A DNA stretch of 64,000 bases from Hydractinia symbiolongicarpus (Eukaryota; Cnidaria; Hydrozoa; Anthoathecata; Hydractiniidae), in NCBI RefSeq assembly GCF_029227915.1, contig NC_079876.1, positions 14,818,001 through 14,882,000 of the forward strand, written 5' to 3'. The position numbers were made by a program, and so were the translations under genes. The stretch's first letter is position 1. Every line of letters begins with the position of its first letter. The notes under the pieces were generated by a model. That model saw only the letters and a list, made by a program, of their open reading frames with translations, had not been told where the DNA came from and ran no database searches. Positions 1 to 14,200 of this stretch are shown here, in pieces.

Positions 1-2452
1 TTGTAAGACACAGATAGATTACTTTTTGGTTAGAAAGTCAGACAAGAATGTGGTGAAGGACGTGAAAGTTATATCGGGGGAAGAGTGTGTTTCCCAGCAT
101 AGGTTGCTGGTTTGTGATATTATCTTGAAGAGTGTCAGAGAAGCCAAGGGAAAGTACAGGCCCCGTCGAAAAGTCTGGAAGCTGAAGGAAGAGATTGTAG
201 CAAGACAATTTAGTGCAAAAGTTCAGCAGTTAGCCTACAATAGTCAATGTGATAGTGACAATGTTGAAAGTACTTGGACTACTTTGAAGAATTGTCTTCT
301 AGAAGCTTCTGATGATACCTGTGGGTGAACGAAAGGACCAGCTAGACATAGACAGACCTGGTGGTGGAATAATGAGGTTGACCAGTGTATAAAGGAAAAG
401 AGGAAACTTTGGAAAGAGTGGAAGTCAGGTGGTAGTAAAAATATTTACTTAGAAGCTAAGCGTCAGGCTCGTACAGTAGTGTATAAGGCAAAATCAGAAG
501 CAGAGAGAAACAGATTTGCAGATGTGTTAAGAAGGGAAGACCAGCGCAATCAGGTATTCAAGATAGCAAAGCAAATGAAGAAGACTAATCAAGATATTGT
601 AGGTGAGAAGTGTATACGTAATGATGAAGGTGTTTTGGCTAGCACAGAGGAGGAGAAAAGGGTAGCTTGGAAGAATCATTATCAGAGGTTGCTTAACACT
701 GAGTTTGATTGGGACGAGGATAATTTGTCTGATGATGATGTCGTAAAAGGGCCAGCCATGCAGATCAAGACAGAATGGGTAGTGGAGGCTATTAGGAAAA
801 TGAAGATTGGCAAGGCTGCAGGAGTATCAGGTAATGTTGCAGAGATGGTAAAAGCATCTGGATATTTTGGAGTTGAGCTTATTACAAGTCTTGCTAACCA
901 GATTATAAAGGATGGTGCTATTCCGAGTGAGTGGCAGTCGAGTGTAATAGTGAATTGTTTCAAGGGCAAGGGTGATGCATTAGAAAGGGGTAACTATAGA
1001 GGTTTGAAGTTAGTTGATCAAGTAATGAAAGTTATTGAAAGAGTGATTCATAAGTTACTTAGAGAAAGAATTGATATAGATAAGATGCAATTTGGTTTTG
1101 TTCCAGGGCGTGGCACTACAGATGCAATATTTTTTCTCAGACAGCTTCAGGAAAAGTATTTAGGAAAGAGAAAGAATCTCTATTTTGCCTTTGTAGATTT
1201 AGAGAAAGCTTTTGATAAAGTGCCACGTAAAGTTATTTGGTGGGCTATGAGAAAATTAGGTGTGGATGAGTGGCTAGTTACGATGGTTCAGTCTATGTAC
1301 AGCAATGCTAGAAGTCGTGTCAGGATTAACGATTCACTTAGTGATGAATTTAGTGTAAATGTTGGTGTACATCAGGGTTCTGTACTTAGTCCTTTGTTGT
1401 TTATTGTAGTCTTAGAAGCGCTTTCGATGGAGTTCAGAACAGGTTGCCCATGGGAGTTATTGTATGCAGATGATTTGGTTCTCATAGCAGAGTCGATGGA
1501 AGAATAAGTTAAAAAGTGTGAGAAGTGGAAGAAAGGACTAAAAGAGAAAGGGCTGAAGGTAAACACAGCAAAGTCTAAAGTCATGATAAGTAGCATTGCA
1601 GCCTAGTGTGACCTTGTAGTTGGAAAGTGGCCTTGTGGAGTTTGCAGGAAAGGGGTTGGTAGTAACTCAATTTTTTGTCAGACTTGCAAGCATTGCAATA
1701 AGAAGTGCAGTAGTATTAGTGGAAGGTTAAGAGCTGGCATACAGTTTGTATGCAAGCGTTGTAGAGGTGAGATTATAGAGAATGAAGTATTTCCAGCTTT
1801 AATGATGTACAACAGTGGCTCGTTAGAGATAGTTAAGAACTTCTGTTACTTAGGTGATATGTTGGGCAGTGAAGGGGGTGTTGGAAGAAGTGTTACTTGC
1901 AGGATAGGTTCTGCTTGGAAAAAGTTTAGAGAGTTACTTCCTTTATTGACTAGCAGAGTCCTGTCAATTGTGGTAAAAGGTAGGTTGTATGAGGCCTGTG
2001 TAAGAAGTGTTATGTTGTACGTTAGTGAGACATGGGCAGTGAAGCAGGAAGATCTTGACCGTTTAGAAAGGAATGATATGAGAATGGTTAGGTGGATGTG
2101 TAATGCCAGTCTGAGAGACAGAAAGAGTTCAGATGAGCTAAGAAGCAGGCAAAGTCTCTGTAGAATTAAAGATGTTATCCAGATAAGAAGATTGAATTGG
2201 CTGGGGCACTTGGAAAGAATGGAGGAGGATAATTGGGTAAGAAAGTGTAGAGACTTGATAGTTCCTGGGGCAAAGCCCAGAGGCAGACCGAGAAAGACTT
2301 GGCAGGAGGTTATAAGGACAGACTTGATAGAGAGGAAGTTGAGTTTAGATCTAACACAGTCTAGATCAGATTGGAAGAGGGTCATTAATATACCCCGTCC
2401 AACCCATGCTAGAATAGAAAACGGACGTTAAGCCGTGAATGATGAATGATGA
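1..2452 (+). mobile_element. Non-LTR retrotransposon (LINE), 5'-truncated by the window edge, inactive
   Basis: One reading frame runs from the window start to the stop at 2429-2431, broken only by TGA 326-328, TAA 1505-1507 and TAG 1604-1606, with no frameshift. The first ~100 residues resemble the end of an APE-type endonuclease (SQHRLLVCDI). Reverse transcriptase follows, with NYRG, FGFVPGRGT, FVDLEKAFD, a GVHQGSVLSPLLF block and the catalytic YADDLVLIA (about 1465-1491). Next comes a cysteine-rich knuckle (CGVC...CQTC...CNKKC...CKRC, about 1634-1765), then the C-terminal RRLNWLGHLERM and PRGRPRKTW motifs common in these elements. The 3' end is marked by a short ATGATGAATGATGAT tail near 2438-2452. 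A live element would copy itself by target-primed reverse transcription; three stops show that this copy cannot make full-length ORF2. The clade is not assigned. Confidence 0.93.
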
Positions 2453-3189
2453 TAGTTTCTTGAATTCACTTTTTTACACTCTTCCAATTTATGGAAAAGT
2501 GTATTGGTTTAGTTGTTTTAATAAAATAAGTAATTCTAATTTTAGTCTGCCAGCAGACTCCAAATGTCAACTCTGAACCAGTTTGAAGCTGTTGTTGTAG
2601 TTACAGAGCATGGCTTTGATTTTACAAATTCAAGAAAACTTCACCTTTTTATACTGAAAATTGTACATTTTACACTTGTCTTGTAATAGAAAGGATATTG
2701 AAGTTATTTAATCTTCTATTATTCAGCTCTTTAGAAATGCTCCGACCATTTCCTTTTTTGGTGCTGGAATACAAGTATTTTTCTTTAAAATTTTTTGTTG
2801 GTGTAATCACTGCTTAGCAGGAAGATTAGGGATATATTTGCTTAGTTTCTTACATAGGCTTTAAGCATTGCATTCGGATTGGCAAGATAATTTTGGAACC
2901 TTCATGGAACCTATTATGCAAAATAAAAACGCTAACTACTGTCACTGCCACTACTATTGCAAGGAGGGGTAAAAAACAAGTTGTGGCCTGTGTTCTTATA
3001 ATCAGCTGAAGTTTCTGAAAAGTTATTTTTCGGAAAAATGTTACACCTGAAATGATATATTGCTCTACCTAACCTGATTTTGTGACATGGGGTACCTGCA
3101 CAAGGTAATTTTTAGTCTGGAAATCCTCTGTTTTATTAAGAAATTTTAACAATTATATATCTTAGGTTATTAACATTTAATTGGTAGTA
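2453..3189. other. Intergenic, nothing recognised
   Basis: AT-rich sequence between the LINE tail and the first RING-exon relic. No coding frame, repeat or RNA gene stands out. Confidence 0.6.
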
Positions 3190-3330
3190 ATGTCTTGTGG
3201 GTATGACTACGATGTTGCTGAAGAAGTCAAATAAGATTTTTATTTTGTCTTATGAAGGATGCAGTTAGCATGTAGTCACGAAATATGTAATTTCTGTGTG
3301 CAGTCATTCGCAAAAAGTTCACACAACCAG
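3190..3330 (+). pseudogene. Relic of TRAF-like gene exon 1 (RING half)
   Basis: The stretch aligns by eye with exon 1 of gene 1 (7064-7221). It begins ATGTCTTGTGGGTATGACTA, giving MSCGYDYDVAEEVK, then a TAA replaces the CAA codon. Small deletions remove the first RING CxxC pair; the region corresponding to CGHGMC is still visible as GTAGTCACGAAATATGT, and the exon tail (GTGCAGTCATTCGCAAAAAG) is close to gene 1. The rest of the gene cannot be followed with confidence; a stretch near 3435-3470 might be a trace of exon 2. It is most like gene 1, so it is probably a dead tandem copy of that gene. Confidence 0.85.
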
Positions 3331-3533
3331 TATATAAATATTTATTATAAAATCTTTTAATATTCAACATAGGGAAGAGATTTTAAAGAATTGTTGTACT
3401 GTGATTAAATTATTTTGTATTGTCGACTCTGAAGACCTGTCCAAATTCAGGAGGTGAAAAGGTCAATAAAAATATTATCAGTGCAACATCTGATGACGTA
3501 TTTAAAAACATTTTAAGAATATTCATTCCAAAT

Positions 3534-3828
<295 letters not shown>

Positions 3829-3829
3829 A

Positions 3830-6800
3830 ACAGAGATGGAATGAGATGTACTTTTACATGAATCTGCAGTTTAGTACTTTATTGACCCTAATTGATTTTT
3901 TTTGCCAACAATCACTAAAAAATACTAACTATACTACTATAATAATGACTAACTTCTAACTAATAAGGTGATTTGTCTTACCACGCTTTTTTAAGAAATG
4001 TAAACTTGATTGTTTGCCAACCTGTTGCATATAGCTAGCTAGCATTACATCTACAATTATTACATTGTTCTTTGTGGAAAATGTGCTTTGTTTTTATAGT
4101 TGACTAGCTGCCAAAACTAGTTCTAGCTGATTAAAAAATACAGCTACAGTAGTAGTTATTTAGCACGAAGTGAAATCAAAATATCTTTGTTAGATTAGCA
4201 TCATTTTAGCCTCGTAAATTTTCAGACCAAGATAGGGGACTAAACGAGATTTTAAACACATTCCAATCTAATTTAATAACAGGAGGCACATTCGCCATAA
4301 TTTTGTAAACATACACAATTTTAAACACGTGCTAAAGTTTTATTTTCTGTGAATCGCATTCAGTGCACATTTTGAGATCAATATAAAATCTTATTTACTT
4401 TGACCGACATGAGATGGATTTCTTAATTCCACAATTTCATGATTGTATCACCAATTCGCAATCTTTAGTTTCGCAAACTTTTCTTGCCTTAATATATTTA
4501 TTTTTGGAACTCAGAAGCTTATTCGATGGAAATTAAAAAGCTGGGTGATTAACCAAACATATCTATTTAAGATTACTTAAACCATGCAACACTTATATTC
4601 CCAACACATCTACAATTGGTAACAAAACATTTGACATAATGCCAATTTGAGTGCATTTTTTAAAGTTAAAAAAAGCTTTCTAAATAATCTGAGTAATTAT
4701 TCCTATTGTGGTAAGGGTATTAAATCTTTAGAGGTATTGGAACTAGTCCAACTAGTTCAAGAATTATCAACAAGGTGTTTTGTACACAGATTCGGAAAAA
4801 AAATATGTATGATAAAGAACTAGGGGTTATTTCTTTCATACCTGAGATTAAAATCTGTGTGCTCCAACTGCTCTAAGTGCTTCGGTGACAAAGAAGCAAC
4901 ACAGATTCAAATCTAAGTGCTTTTAAATTTGTTATATATAGTGTAAAGACATATAATGCTCTTAGTATAGAAACAAGTGAGATAAAACAAACAATTTGAT
5001 GCTAATATTAGTACATTATTTGTCCAAGAATTCTGTTTTTCAACTTTAACCTTGGTTTATTATTCTCAGGTCAGTTTAAGACATAATGGCTACCATGTGA
5101 AATAACATTTGACGAACAAGTTGTCAAACGTAGCGAAGGTTATGACTTGTTATTAGAAAGCCTTATTGGTGAAGCACAAGAGCAGTAATAAAACGCAAAT
5201 ATGGATTCTCTCAGCATTAGATGCAGTTAATTTCACTCAGAGATGGATGGGCTAAAAAGGAGATTAAATGGGAGAAATAGGATGCCAAATGGGCTAAATG
5301 GGATGCTTAGTGTGCCAAGAGTGAGGCCAAATGGATGGAATCGGATGTTATGCGCTTAACATGAAGTTAAAAGAATCAACAAGTGTTACAAGTTAAGTGT
5401 AACATTTAGGATTTATTGCTGCATATTGTTTTGATTGAATTCTCGAGGAGAATAAGTATGCAACAAGGAAGTCATGGTAACCACTTATCAAGGCAAGTAT
5501 GTAATGTTCTTATACTTCCAGAAACGGTAAAATAGTCACTTGTTCTGCTTATGTTAAGCTGAAAACAACAATGAACAAACTGTCCAGGATCGATGGCCTT
5601 CGGTAATTTAATCAAGATAACAAAATGAAGTGTATATTTATTAACACATTCTTACACACTCCCCCTTTATAGACATTTTTCAGATACAGTCCTCCCAATT
5701 GAAGGGCTAAATGGAATATATATGATACTACATTTTAAGAAGAATAATTTGCATCATAGTTTAAGTTTTTTCGGTTTTATTTGCATTGTTTTATTTTTAA
5801 TACTTTTGGAGCATCATTAATTTAGTTATAATAGTTTCATTTAGAAAAGGAATCTTCTTTCTTGAAAATTGTGTGCGCATTATGCAGTACTGATTAATAG
5901 AAAAATGCTGTTGGTTTTTTTCAGAGACCAAATCTTGGTTTGTATGAGACCTGCACCCTTGTAAGGTATTTAAATGCAGGTTGCTGGATAGTGTACTTTA
6001 GTTTTGATTGTTGTTGGCACATTATATAGTTTATATTAGAGGATTATATTGGGGTGTGTTATCTAGTCGATAAAGCCTGTGGAAAAATCCACTGAGGCAG
6101 GATAAAAATAAAAAGGAAGCGTCATTTGAATTTTGATGATGTCAGCAATCTATCCACAAAAAATAAATAAATTAGAATCTTGTTTTCATGTTGCCTCTAT
6201 TGTGTAGATCTTAAACTTATGATCAAGAAAATTATATGATCATGTGCTTTTGATGAGCGGTTAATGAGATATAAGGGTTTTAAAATTTAACATAAAACCA
6301 TTGTATTTTCTAGTTTTCACTGGAAGAGTATATTATTTAATATAATTTAAGGCCTTTTTCATTTTTTTTAACTGAAAAAGTGGAGTTAAGGTATATGTTA
6401 GTTAGTTGTAATGTATGTTAGTTGGAAATCCACTGGTCGCTAAGTCCTACAAGTTTCTAAACAATGCAACTGATAAAGATGACGTTTTCGTGTTTTGCAT
6501 GTGGCGTATAAGTAAAATCTTTGGTCTTCAATTTTTTTTACGTTATCTGTTAGCATAATTATTTTTTGCATTTTTATGTGGATGAAGATTGGGAGGGTTG
6601 TATAACTGTAAGTTTCTGTGTTTTCAACTATGCATGAGGATATTTTAACTTAAATATCTGGGAAATTTTATATATAAAGTATTGGGAGTTTTGATGTTTC
6701 AATGTTGTATTATGACTATGCTAGTCTATAGTGAAAAATTTAGGAAAAAAATTTTTGTCTTAGTTGCCTGGAACCAAACAAAATAGGCATTTACCAAGGA

Positions 6801-7063
6801 CAATCTGGTAATAATAGTATATTTCGTTTAGAGGAATTTTTTTTATCTATCAAGGTATTTATAAGCTTAATGATTTGGCTAACAAAAATTAAAGTGTGAA
6901 AGATGTCAAAGCTGCATTTTAAAATTTAAACAGGAAAAAAACGACATCGATCCCCCTACAATTAGTAACTTGGTCAGTTTGCGTTCAAACACAAAATCCT
7001 TTATAATTATTGTTTTATATAATTTTATACAATTTATAGATTATATTTATTTAATCAATCATC
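3830..7063. other. Intergenic region upstream of TRAF-like gene 1
   Basis: No gene model can be supported. A short stretch at about 5240-5345 repeats words such as AAATGGG and GGGCTAAATGGG in a degenerate way. A 29-bp motif at 6121-6149 recurs upstream of gene 4. Otherwise it is AT-rich with scattered homopolymers. Confidence 0.6.
6121..6149 (+). repeat. 29-bp motif shared with 38338-38366
   Basis: GTCATTTGAATTTTGATGAT followed by GTCAGCAAT. The copy at 38338-38366 differs at two positions. This copy lies about 0.9 kb before the start of gene 1, the other about 0.2 kb before gene 4. It could be a fragment of a dispersed element or a shared upstream element; the sequence alone cannot decide. 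Confidence 0.6.
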
Positions 7064-10000
7064 ATGTCTGGTGGTTATGATTACGATATTGTTGAAGAAG
7101 TTAAGCAAGATTTTTATTGTGTTATCTGCTTGAATCTTATGAAGGATGCTATGCAGTTAACATGCGGTCATGGAATGTGTAATTACTGTTTACAGTCATT
7201 GGCACAAAGTTCGAGCAAGCGGTAAGACCCATTTATAAAAAGTTTTAAAGATTGATTAAGGCTGTGTATAAATGCATGATGTAATTTTTTTTAGAAATGT
7301 TGAGTTTGTTTGTCCAAGTTGTCGCGAATCTGTTGATATGGACAAGGTAAACATTTCACTTTCCATTGTTTCCCTGTGGTTTAGAAATATGATGCAACTA
7401 TGTTTGATGGTTCCACATTACCACCTATGTTATTGGTATCTCCCAGGCAAAAAAACCTTAAAAAGTGTTCGAATAATCTTGGCTGCTTACCTGTTGAATG
7501 TACTGGTTGTTTGTTACAATTTACCTTTTCTGCACTATAGTAATGTTGGATTAGAAAACATAGAAATGGAAGGGAAATGTGGCAGATACCTTCCTTTTCT
7601 ACTAATATTTAGGAAAAAGAGGATGGTATACAATGAATAAATTGTGTGAATAGAAGTACATATTAACTAACTTGATTTTAAAAATATATAAATGATCGTT
7701 CTGAAAACTTGCTATCAAAATATTTAAAAAAATGGTGGTGGGTCATTGAACCTATTTGTACTTGCAGTTGGAAAAAACTTGAGACGTGATTTATAAATAT
7801 AACAATAAAGTTTTGAGCAAAGAAAATGTAATTTATTTTGTAGACTTCTTACTTTATTTGATTTCAAGAATATAAAAAAAAAAAAAACTTTACTGGACTA
7901 CTTTTTAAGTATAATCAATGATGGCTACCGAGCCAGAAAAAAAGAGATAAGTTTATTACTCGAATTAAAAAATTTAATGAAATCCCCTGGTGTGCATATC
8001 AGTAATCAAATGTACAGTATGAAATTTAATAGTCCCTAAAAGTTTAGCAAGAAATTAATGCACCAGTTAAGCTTCATACCGTAAAGCATTGAGTATTTTT
8101 TGTGTTATAGTTAGATCAAGATGTGTGCTATATTATTATTATTATTATTATTTGTAATTAATTGAAGTATATGAAGCAATTTGTCGTAGGTTCATACTGC
8201 TGGTATGGTAAATCGTTTTATTCTATCAATAAAAGTCAAGTGTGTAAATGTGAAGGACGGATGTTCTTGGATTGGTGAAATTTCAGATATGAAAGTAAGT
8301 TGACGCTCATGACAATTGAGGAAACAACCAACAAATTTTGATTTTTATAAAATATTTGTGGAATAATTTATTACACTTTTTACACTATTTTTTAACCACA
8401 TTAAGACTGATAAGGAAAATGTTTGCATTTTGAATTTTGTAGGCTCATTGTGAATCGAAATGTGCATTTCAAGAGGTAAAATGTACAATGCAGAGCTGCC
8501 CTGTCTACATAATTAAAGCCAAACTTGCTGATCATGAAAGCCAGTGTGAATTTAGAATGGAACCATGCGAATATTGTGGTGAATTGGTTGTTTACAATGA
8601 ATGTGGGGTAACAATAACAATTTCTTCAATATTTTCAGTATTTTCATGTACTTTTTGTTGCGCAGGTTAACTTGTCATCCCATGTGCACAGACTTGTTAG
8701 AAGCAATCTTTTGATTGAAATGTTTTGATTAGGTAGCAATTGTGCACAAAAATCATGGTGCCTTTTTTTAAAAAGCTCCTTAGGCTGTAATGACGATGTA
8801 AGTGATGTTATAGTCAGCAAAAAAATATGTTGTTAAAATAATCTATTCCAGAGATAATTTTATATGACACGCCCAAAAATAAATAAGAACTATAAATTAT
8901 ATGCCTATATTATTATGGCAGAATGAGTGTGTGTAAAAAAAAAGAGCACATATGTTCTGACCATCTCATATAACTTGTGAATGGAAAGCACTTTAAGCGT
9001 CACACTTCTGTAACTAGAAATGGGCCATTGCTTAACATTTAACTCGGTTCATGTGCAGAAACAGTTAATTGAACCTTTGATTTCTATAATTTATGTTCTC
9101 AGTTTTCTTTCATGGCAAAACGCAGACAGACTTTTAGAAGAGTTTAATAACATGATCTCGATTTTGACATCACTTTATCGGCATTGTCATTTTCGCAAAT
9201 AATACATTTATGTTCAAAAAGCTCGTAACAATAATTCAAAAATGTTGGTAGTCTGTGCAATGGCATTAGAGACCATTGCAGCAAATTGTTTTCACCAAGA
9301 ACATTTTAACTTCTCACAAAATCTTCTTGCCTGAGCACTTCTAGTTACAATGTGGAATCCTAGCATAGCATTCACATAATCTGAACCAATAGCCATAAAG
9401 TAATTAATAATAGCTGTGAATCTCCCAGTGTAAAGTAATTTCCTCTCTGCTTTCAAAAACGAATGAGGAGTCACTACACCATATCGTTCCTTATTAAACA
9501 AAAAGTCATCTCAAAATATTTCATCGGAAATTGACAGAAGCTGAACTTTATAGATTTTGCTGTGTACTTTACAATTTCTGCAAAATAAGAAAAGTCAGCC
9601 ACAATTTTTATGTTTTTATCTGTCCATATTTTTTGTCGTTAATCTTTAGTCTTGTGTGACTAATGTACAGTACAAGTTTGATAAGGAATAAGACAGAAAT
9701 CAATTATTGCACTTTTTGTTGTTGTTTTCCAGCTCAGGAGAAAAATATCTCTAAAGATAGAAGTTTTTTTAGTAACAAAACAAAATATGAGTATTTTGTT
9801 TTGTTTCTTCAAATGGTTCAAAGTTAATTCCCTCCGAATTTATTCATATGGCTTTCCGTACAATTTAATTTCCACAAAAATTAATTATTACCTACTCATT
9901 GTAAAGTCATGGATTTTTGTTACATTAATTGCAAGGTTTTAGTTTCTAACATTAAGAACTTTTTTGACTTTGTTCAATGGTCACACAAAACTTGTTCTAA

Positions 10001-11594
10001 AGTGTTAGCGAAATTAGCAGGCTAATATGGTTTTTATAGGCCTCCCCCACACAGTGTTGAAGACAATTAAATTTAATGATTTTGTATGTACTGTTCTAAG
10101 CAATAGAAAAGTAAGAAAAGAATGAAAAAGGAAACAGAAACTTTATATTTTAATCAATAATTAAACTATTTTACAGGCGCATCTAAAGGTTTGTCCTAAA
10201 TATGCAGTGATCTGCCCTAATAACTGTGGTGAAATAATTCCACGTTTTGAGGTAAGAGTTTCTTTAGTAATGTTTTGTGTTATTTAAGGCGTACTTATTA
10301 ATTTTTTTGAAGTATTTCTTTGCCAATGTTTTAGTTACCTGTTCATTTAAAAACGTGCCCACTCTCCTTGGTTGAATGTACTTTCAAGAAATATGGCTGT
10401 CATGTTGAGGTGAGCAGATTTTGTTATATCCTTCGCAGATATGTATACTAGAATACTCTAAATCTGGCATGCTCTGAAAGTGCGACTTATCAGTTGTATA
10501 TATAAAGTTAAAATATTAAATATTGAGATATGTACTTTGCGAAGCTCTAAATTTGTTAATTTGATTTGGAGATGTAGTGTATTGTAATTACTTATTAAAA
10601 GGAATTTTGTATCTCATATTGTCATATTTTTACCAGAAATTTACTTTTTAATGTTTTTCGTTTTTGTAAATAAAACTTGTTTTTTTATTGTTAGACAACA
10701 TTGGGAGATATGAATGGTCATTTAAGCGATTATGTTCATAATCATTTAAGTATGGTTGCCACCTATGCATCCAGAATTGAGAATGAGTTGGCTGCTACAC
10801 AACATAAACAGGCTGCAGCAATAAATAAGCTCCAGAATGATGTAACTGCAACTAAACATGAGCTGTCAATTTTACAAAACAATCAAAAGGGAATAAACAT
10901 GGATGTAACACAGTGGCAACCTTTTTTGGATCTTAAGGATAAATTGACTGTAGAATATGATAAAAACCTTGCACGATTGTCGAATAGTAAAGATGAAATA
11001 TATAAGGAATGTTTCACACAACCTTTATGCTATGAAGAATCTAAACTTCTTTTGAAATCAAAGTTAATGGATGTAGTTATTAATTATGGCAACTACGATA
11101 TTAAAATGTTTGTTAACTTTTTTGAATTGGGGAGAGTCACTAATATTCCGGATTCATTTTGGAGCCTGTGGGACAGTGATCTTAAAGAAAAATTTATGTT
11201 AAACATTTCCTTAATTCATCTTGGAAAGTGTGCAAATTTAAAAATTGTAATTGAAGACTTACTAAATGGTTGGGATCTATACCTGACATCAAGGTTATTA
11301 AATTTAGGACAAATTACAATTGACAATTATGGGTACTGTCATTGCTGTAAAGACAGACCTGTTAATCGTTTTGATTTCTGGTTAAGTGCAAATGTTCAAA
11401 GTGATAAAATATTAGTTTTAACTGGTATACCTGCAAAAAGGGATGTAAGTATTATTGATAAAATTAATGGAAAGGAAGTTAATGCAAAGCTGGATGGCAA
11501 TGCTCATCTTTTTTCGATGGAAGACTTGGTTATTAAGAATTCGATCAAATACAATATTTTTTTACTAAAAATATCACTTTTAAAGGAGAATTGA
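7064..11594 (+). CDS. TRAF-like protein 1: RING, TRAF-type zinc fingers, coiled coil, no recognisable MATH
   Basis: Seven exons: 7064-7221, 7295-7346, 8190-8294, 8443-8607, 10177-10251, 10335-10409 and 10695-11594, all with GT donors and AG acceptors and matching phases, giving about 509 residues. Residues 19-62 form a complete C3HC4 RING (C19, C22, C34, H36, C39, C42, C59, C62), split between exons 1 and 2. Exons 3-6 (residues 71-210) carry CxxC/HxxxC-spaced TRAF-type zinc fingers. Exon 7 starts with a helical coiled-coil stretch (about 215-275) and ends in about 200 residues that I cannot assign. Known TRAFs are cytoplasmic adaptors or ubiquitin ligases; that role is inferred here. The start is the ATG of the conserved MSGGY opening. 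An AATAAA lies at 11816-11821. A (TTA)n run sits in intron 2. Missing MATH is the main oddity. Confidence 0.88.
8131..8153. repeat. Short (ATT)n microsatellite in intron 2 of gene 1
   Basis: About seven copies of ATT just upstream of exon 3 (8190). Confidence 0.9.
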
Positions 11595-12859
11595 GGTCGA
11601 AAAACAACCTTTGCTTAAAATGAGCGTTTTATCTTCCTGAATGTATTGGTGCACATAAAAATTCTTAAATGTTTATAATAGCCGTAAATTAGCAGTTTTT
11701 TAAGGTCATATCATTAAAAATGTGACTTGACTGTTTCGACTGTGATGGCGTCCTTAGACAGCGACTTATTTTCTTTATGGTTGATAATTGCGAAGGTAGC
11801 TCATTCGTTGCTAGAAATAAAGATTATTTCTGTGGATTTGTATGAAAGCCCGAGTATAGCAAAGAAGAACTGAAGAAAAAAAGTTTTCTTCTAGCAGTGA
11901 CGATAGCAACGATAAAAACAAGTTTAACTCAAGTAGGACAGAAAATCTGCATTAGTGCAAATGTACGTTTTGTACGATTATTCCAACATTTATAGAAGGT
12001 AAATGCTGCATAAAATAGGAAACTTTACTTAGTGATTAAACGTGATCCTGGATGCATAACAAAACATTGCGACTTTGACACATTATGCCTCCATATATCC
12101 ATTCAGGAAACTTTATCATCAGACACAGTCGATGAAAAAGCAAATTCACTGAAGTAAAGAAAATGAATGCAAGGTAGTTTCACTCGTATTTATAAATAAT
12201 ATAAATAATGTATATAATAATATATAAATAATAATGCACATGCATGTTTTTATCGTTTTCGAATATAAAAACAAAAACATTAGCGAAACCATACACAATT
12301 CTTTAGATATAGAAATAGAAAAAGACCTGGTTCTCATCAGCTGTTTAAAAGTATTTTATTACTATCAACTGTGCTACGCCTTTTATTTAGGAATTATAGA
12401 TTCATTGTCTATAGCTAATATTCTGCCTGGGTCCATCACTTTGTTATACTTGGACGTGGGAAAAGGATTTCATTAGTAGAATTTCCTGGCAACAAATAGT
12501 AATACAGGTTTCAAAAATTAATGGATGAAGAATGGTAATAGTTTGGTTTCTTATCATAAAAACGTGTAAAGATGTATGTTAATATTTATAAGAAAAGAAG
12601 TAACTTTACTACGTGCCTGTTGCAAATCTACTAAACATTTGTTTCTTTGTAACTATTGTAGAAGTTTCTGGTCTTTCACTACCAGCAATATTCTTTGGAC
12701 TTTTTAAACCAAAATCAGTATCACTAACCTTTTGAAGTCTTTAAATTTGTAAGCTCCCATAATAAACTGTAGACAAATGAGTACAACTTCTCTTTCACTT
12801 CTTTTGTAATCCACTCTTTAGATTGCTTCACAACTTGAAACTTTCATTTTTTTCACCTA
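11595..12859. other. Intergenic, 3' flank of gene 1
   Basis: It holds the likely poly(A) signal of gene 1 (11816-11821). Short open stretches (for example 12234-12476) have low-complexity composition and no recognisable domain. No further gene is supported. Confidence 0.5.
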
Positions 12860-14200
12860 GAATAGCACTGCCATGCCTTGGATTGACCACAACAACTAGC
12901 TTCTAGTCAACGTTGCTATTGTAATCAATGGCTGCCAATTTTAATCTTGCGTCCATCACATTGAGGTCAAATTCCGTGCAATTGTTAGCATACATCATCA
13001 CAAAGGAATGAAAAACTTCAATTAACAAGCATCAGCATGTCAGCCAGATTTCTTTTGTTGAGAATGACTTTCTCCGATTGCGCTAAGCCAATAAATTTTC
13101 AGTATGTATTTTTTTTATGATTCTTCTTTGGAATAACTTTGATGACTGCACTTGGAATATTTGCTCTACACTTTGTCGAAAATACGCCTGTTCGAAATGT
13201 GATGGAGTAAAGATTGCCACATTTCTTAAAGTTTCTTAGCATCTCTGTAACAACTTTGCGCACAAATAAAATAGATGGTTACCAACACATTTTATCAAAT
13301 CGCTAAGAATAGCAGACCCTTTTATTTTGAACAAGGGTCTAAGTTTAATTTTGATGTTTTTTTCAAATTGCGACGTGTCATATTGGTAATTTATATCAGA
13401 CTTGTTTTCTCTTATATACTTTGGTATCTGAATAAAACTAAAAAATGACGTACACAAAATAGCGAAAGTGCGGAGCATACTCATTTCTATTATAAAAATA
13501 TAGACCTGCTCATTACTATCTGTTGCGATGTTGTGGACTTAAAACTCGTTCTCCTTGAGATCTTTTAGACACTCTTCACAGCCAGCAAGCTCCAATGATA
13601 CCCAACCTTTTTTACCAGAGGTTTGTAAAGTTGCATGACAAGAATCTTTTTTAAGGAAATAAGGAAACCATTACCTGAAAAGTAATTGAAGAGCATAGAA
13701 GTAGGTTGAACGAAGACGATTTTCTAACATGGTGTTGACTAGACCAATTCAAAAGTTCATGATCATTTGAGCAACCCATGTTAATATTCACTTTCATCTC
13801 GCTTAAAATATTGCTGATATTAAGTTTTTCCTACAAAAATTTCATTCAATTCTGTTTAGCAACTTGTTTAGTTGACTTCCGCAAATATCAAATTTCCTAT
13901 TAGTTACATAATTCACTTCTTCCTCGTTGAAACATTGCTGCTCAGCGGAAATTTCGCTTTGCTAAATATGACTTTTACTGTTAAACTTGCAGTTACTAGT
14001 AGTATGTCCTTTCCCAATTTCCCAACTATCTCTCAGTACATAATTGTTCTTTTTCTGGATTTGAAAATCTGTAATATGTAACCTCATGAGGATTTCTTCT
14101 GCTTCTATTAGAGCAACCGTATGCCAGAAAACTTGGCATTTTCTATCCACAATTGAAATATTATTAGGTCTGAAAGACAAATAATTTTTATAAAACAACC
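12860..14200 (-). pseudogene. Decayed transposase-like ORF relic
   Basis: Read on the - strand, fragments in several frames follow, in order, a protein family that I remember as multicopy in cnidarian and fish genomes: a piece near 13660-13540 with GWVSLELAGCEECLKDL then IATDSN, one near 13380-13240 with ILSDLIKCVGNHLFYLCA, and one near 13025-12905 with EVFHSFVMMYA then DARLKLAAIDYNSNVD. Stops and frame changes separate them, so nothing functional can be made. I recognise the family by its motif order but do not assign a transposon superfamily. No terminal repeats were found. Confidence 0.6.

Noticed and set aside
7272-7640. Open frame overlapping exon 2 of gene 1
   Set aside because: Only 7295-7346 is coding; the remainder is read-through into the intron after a good GT donor.
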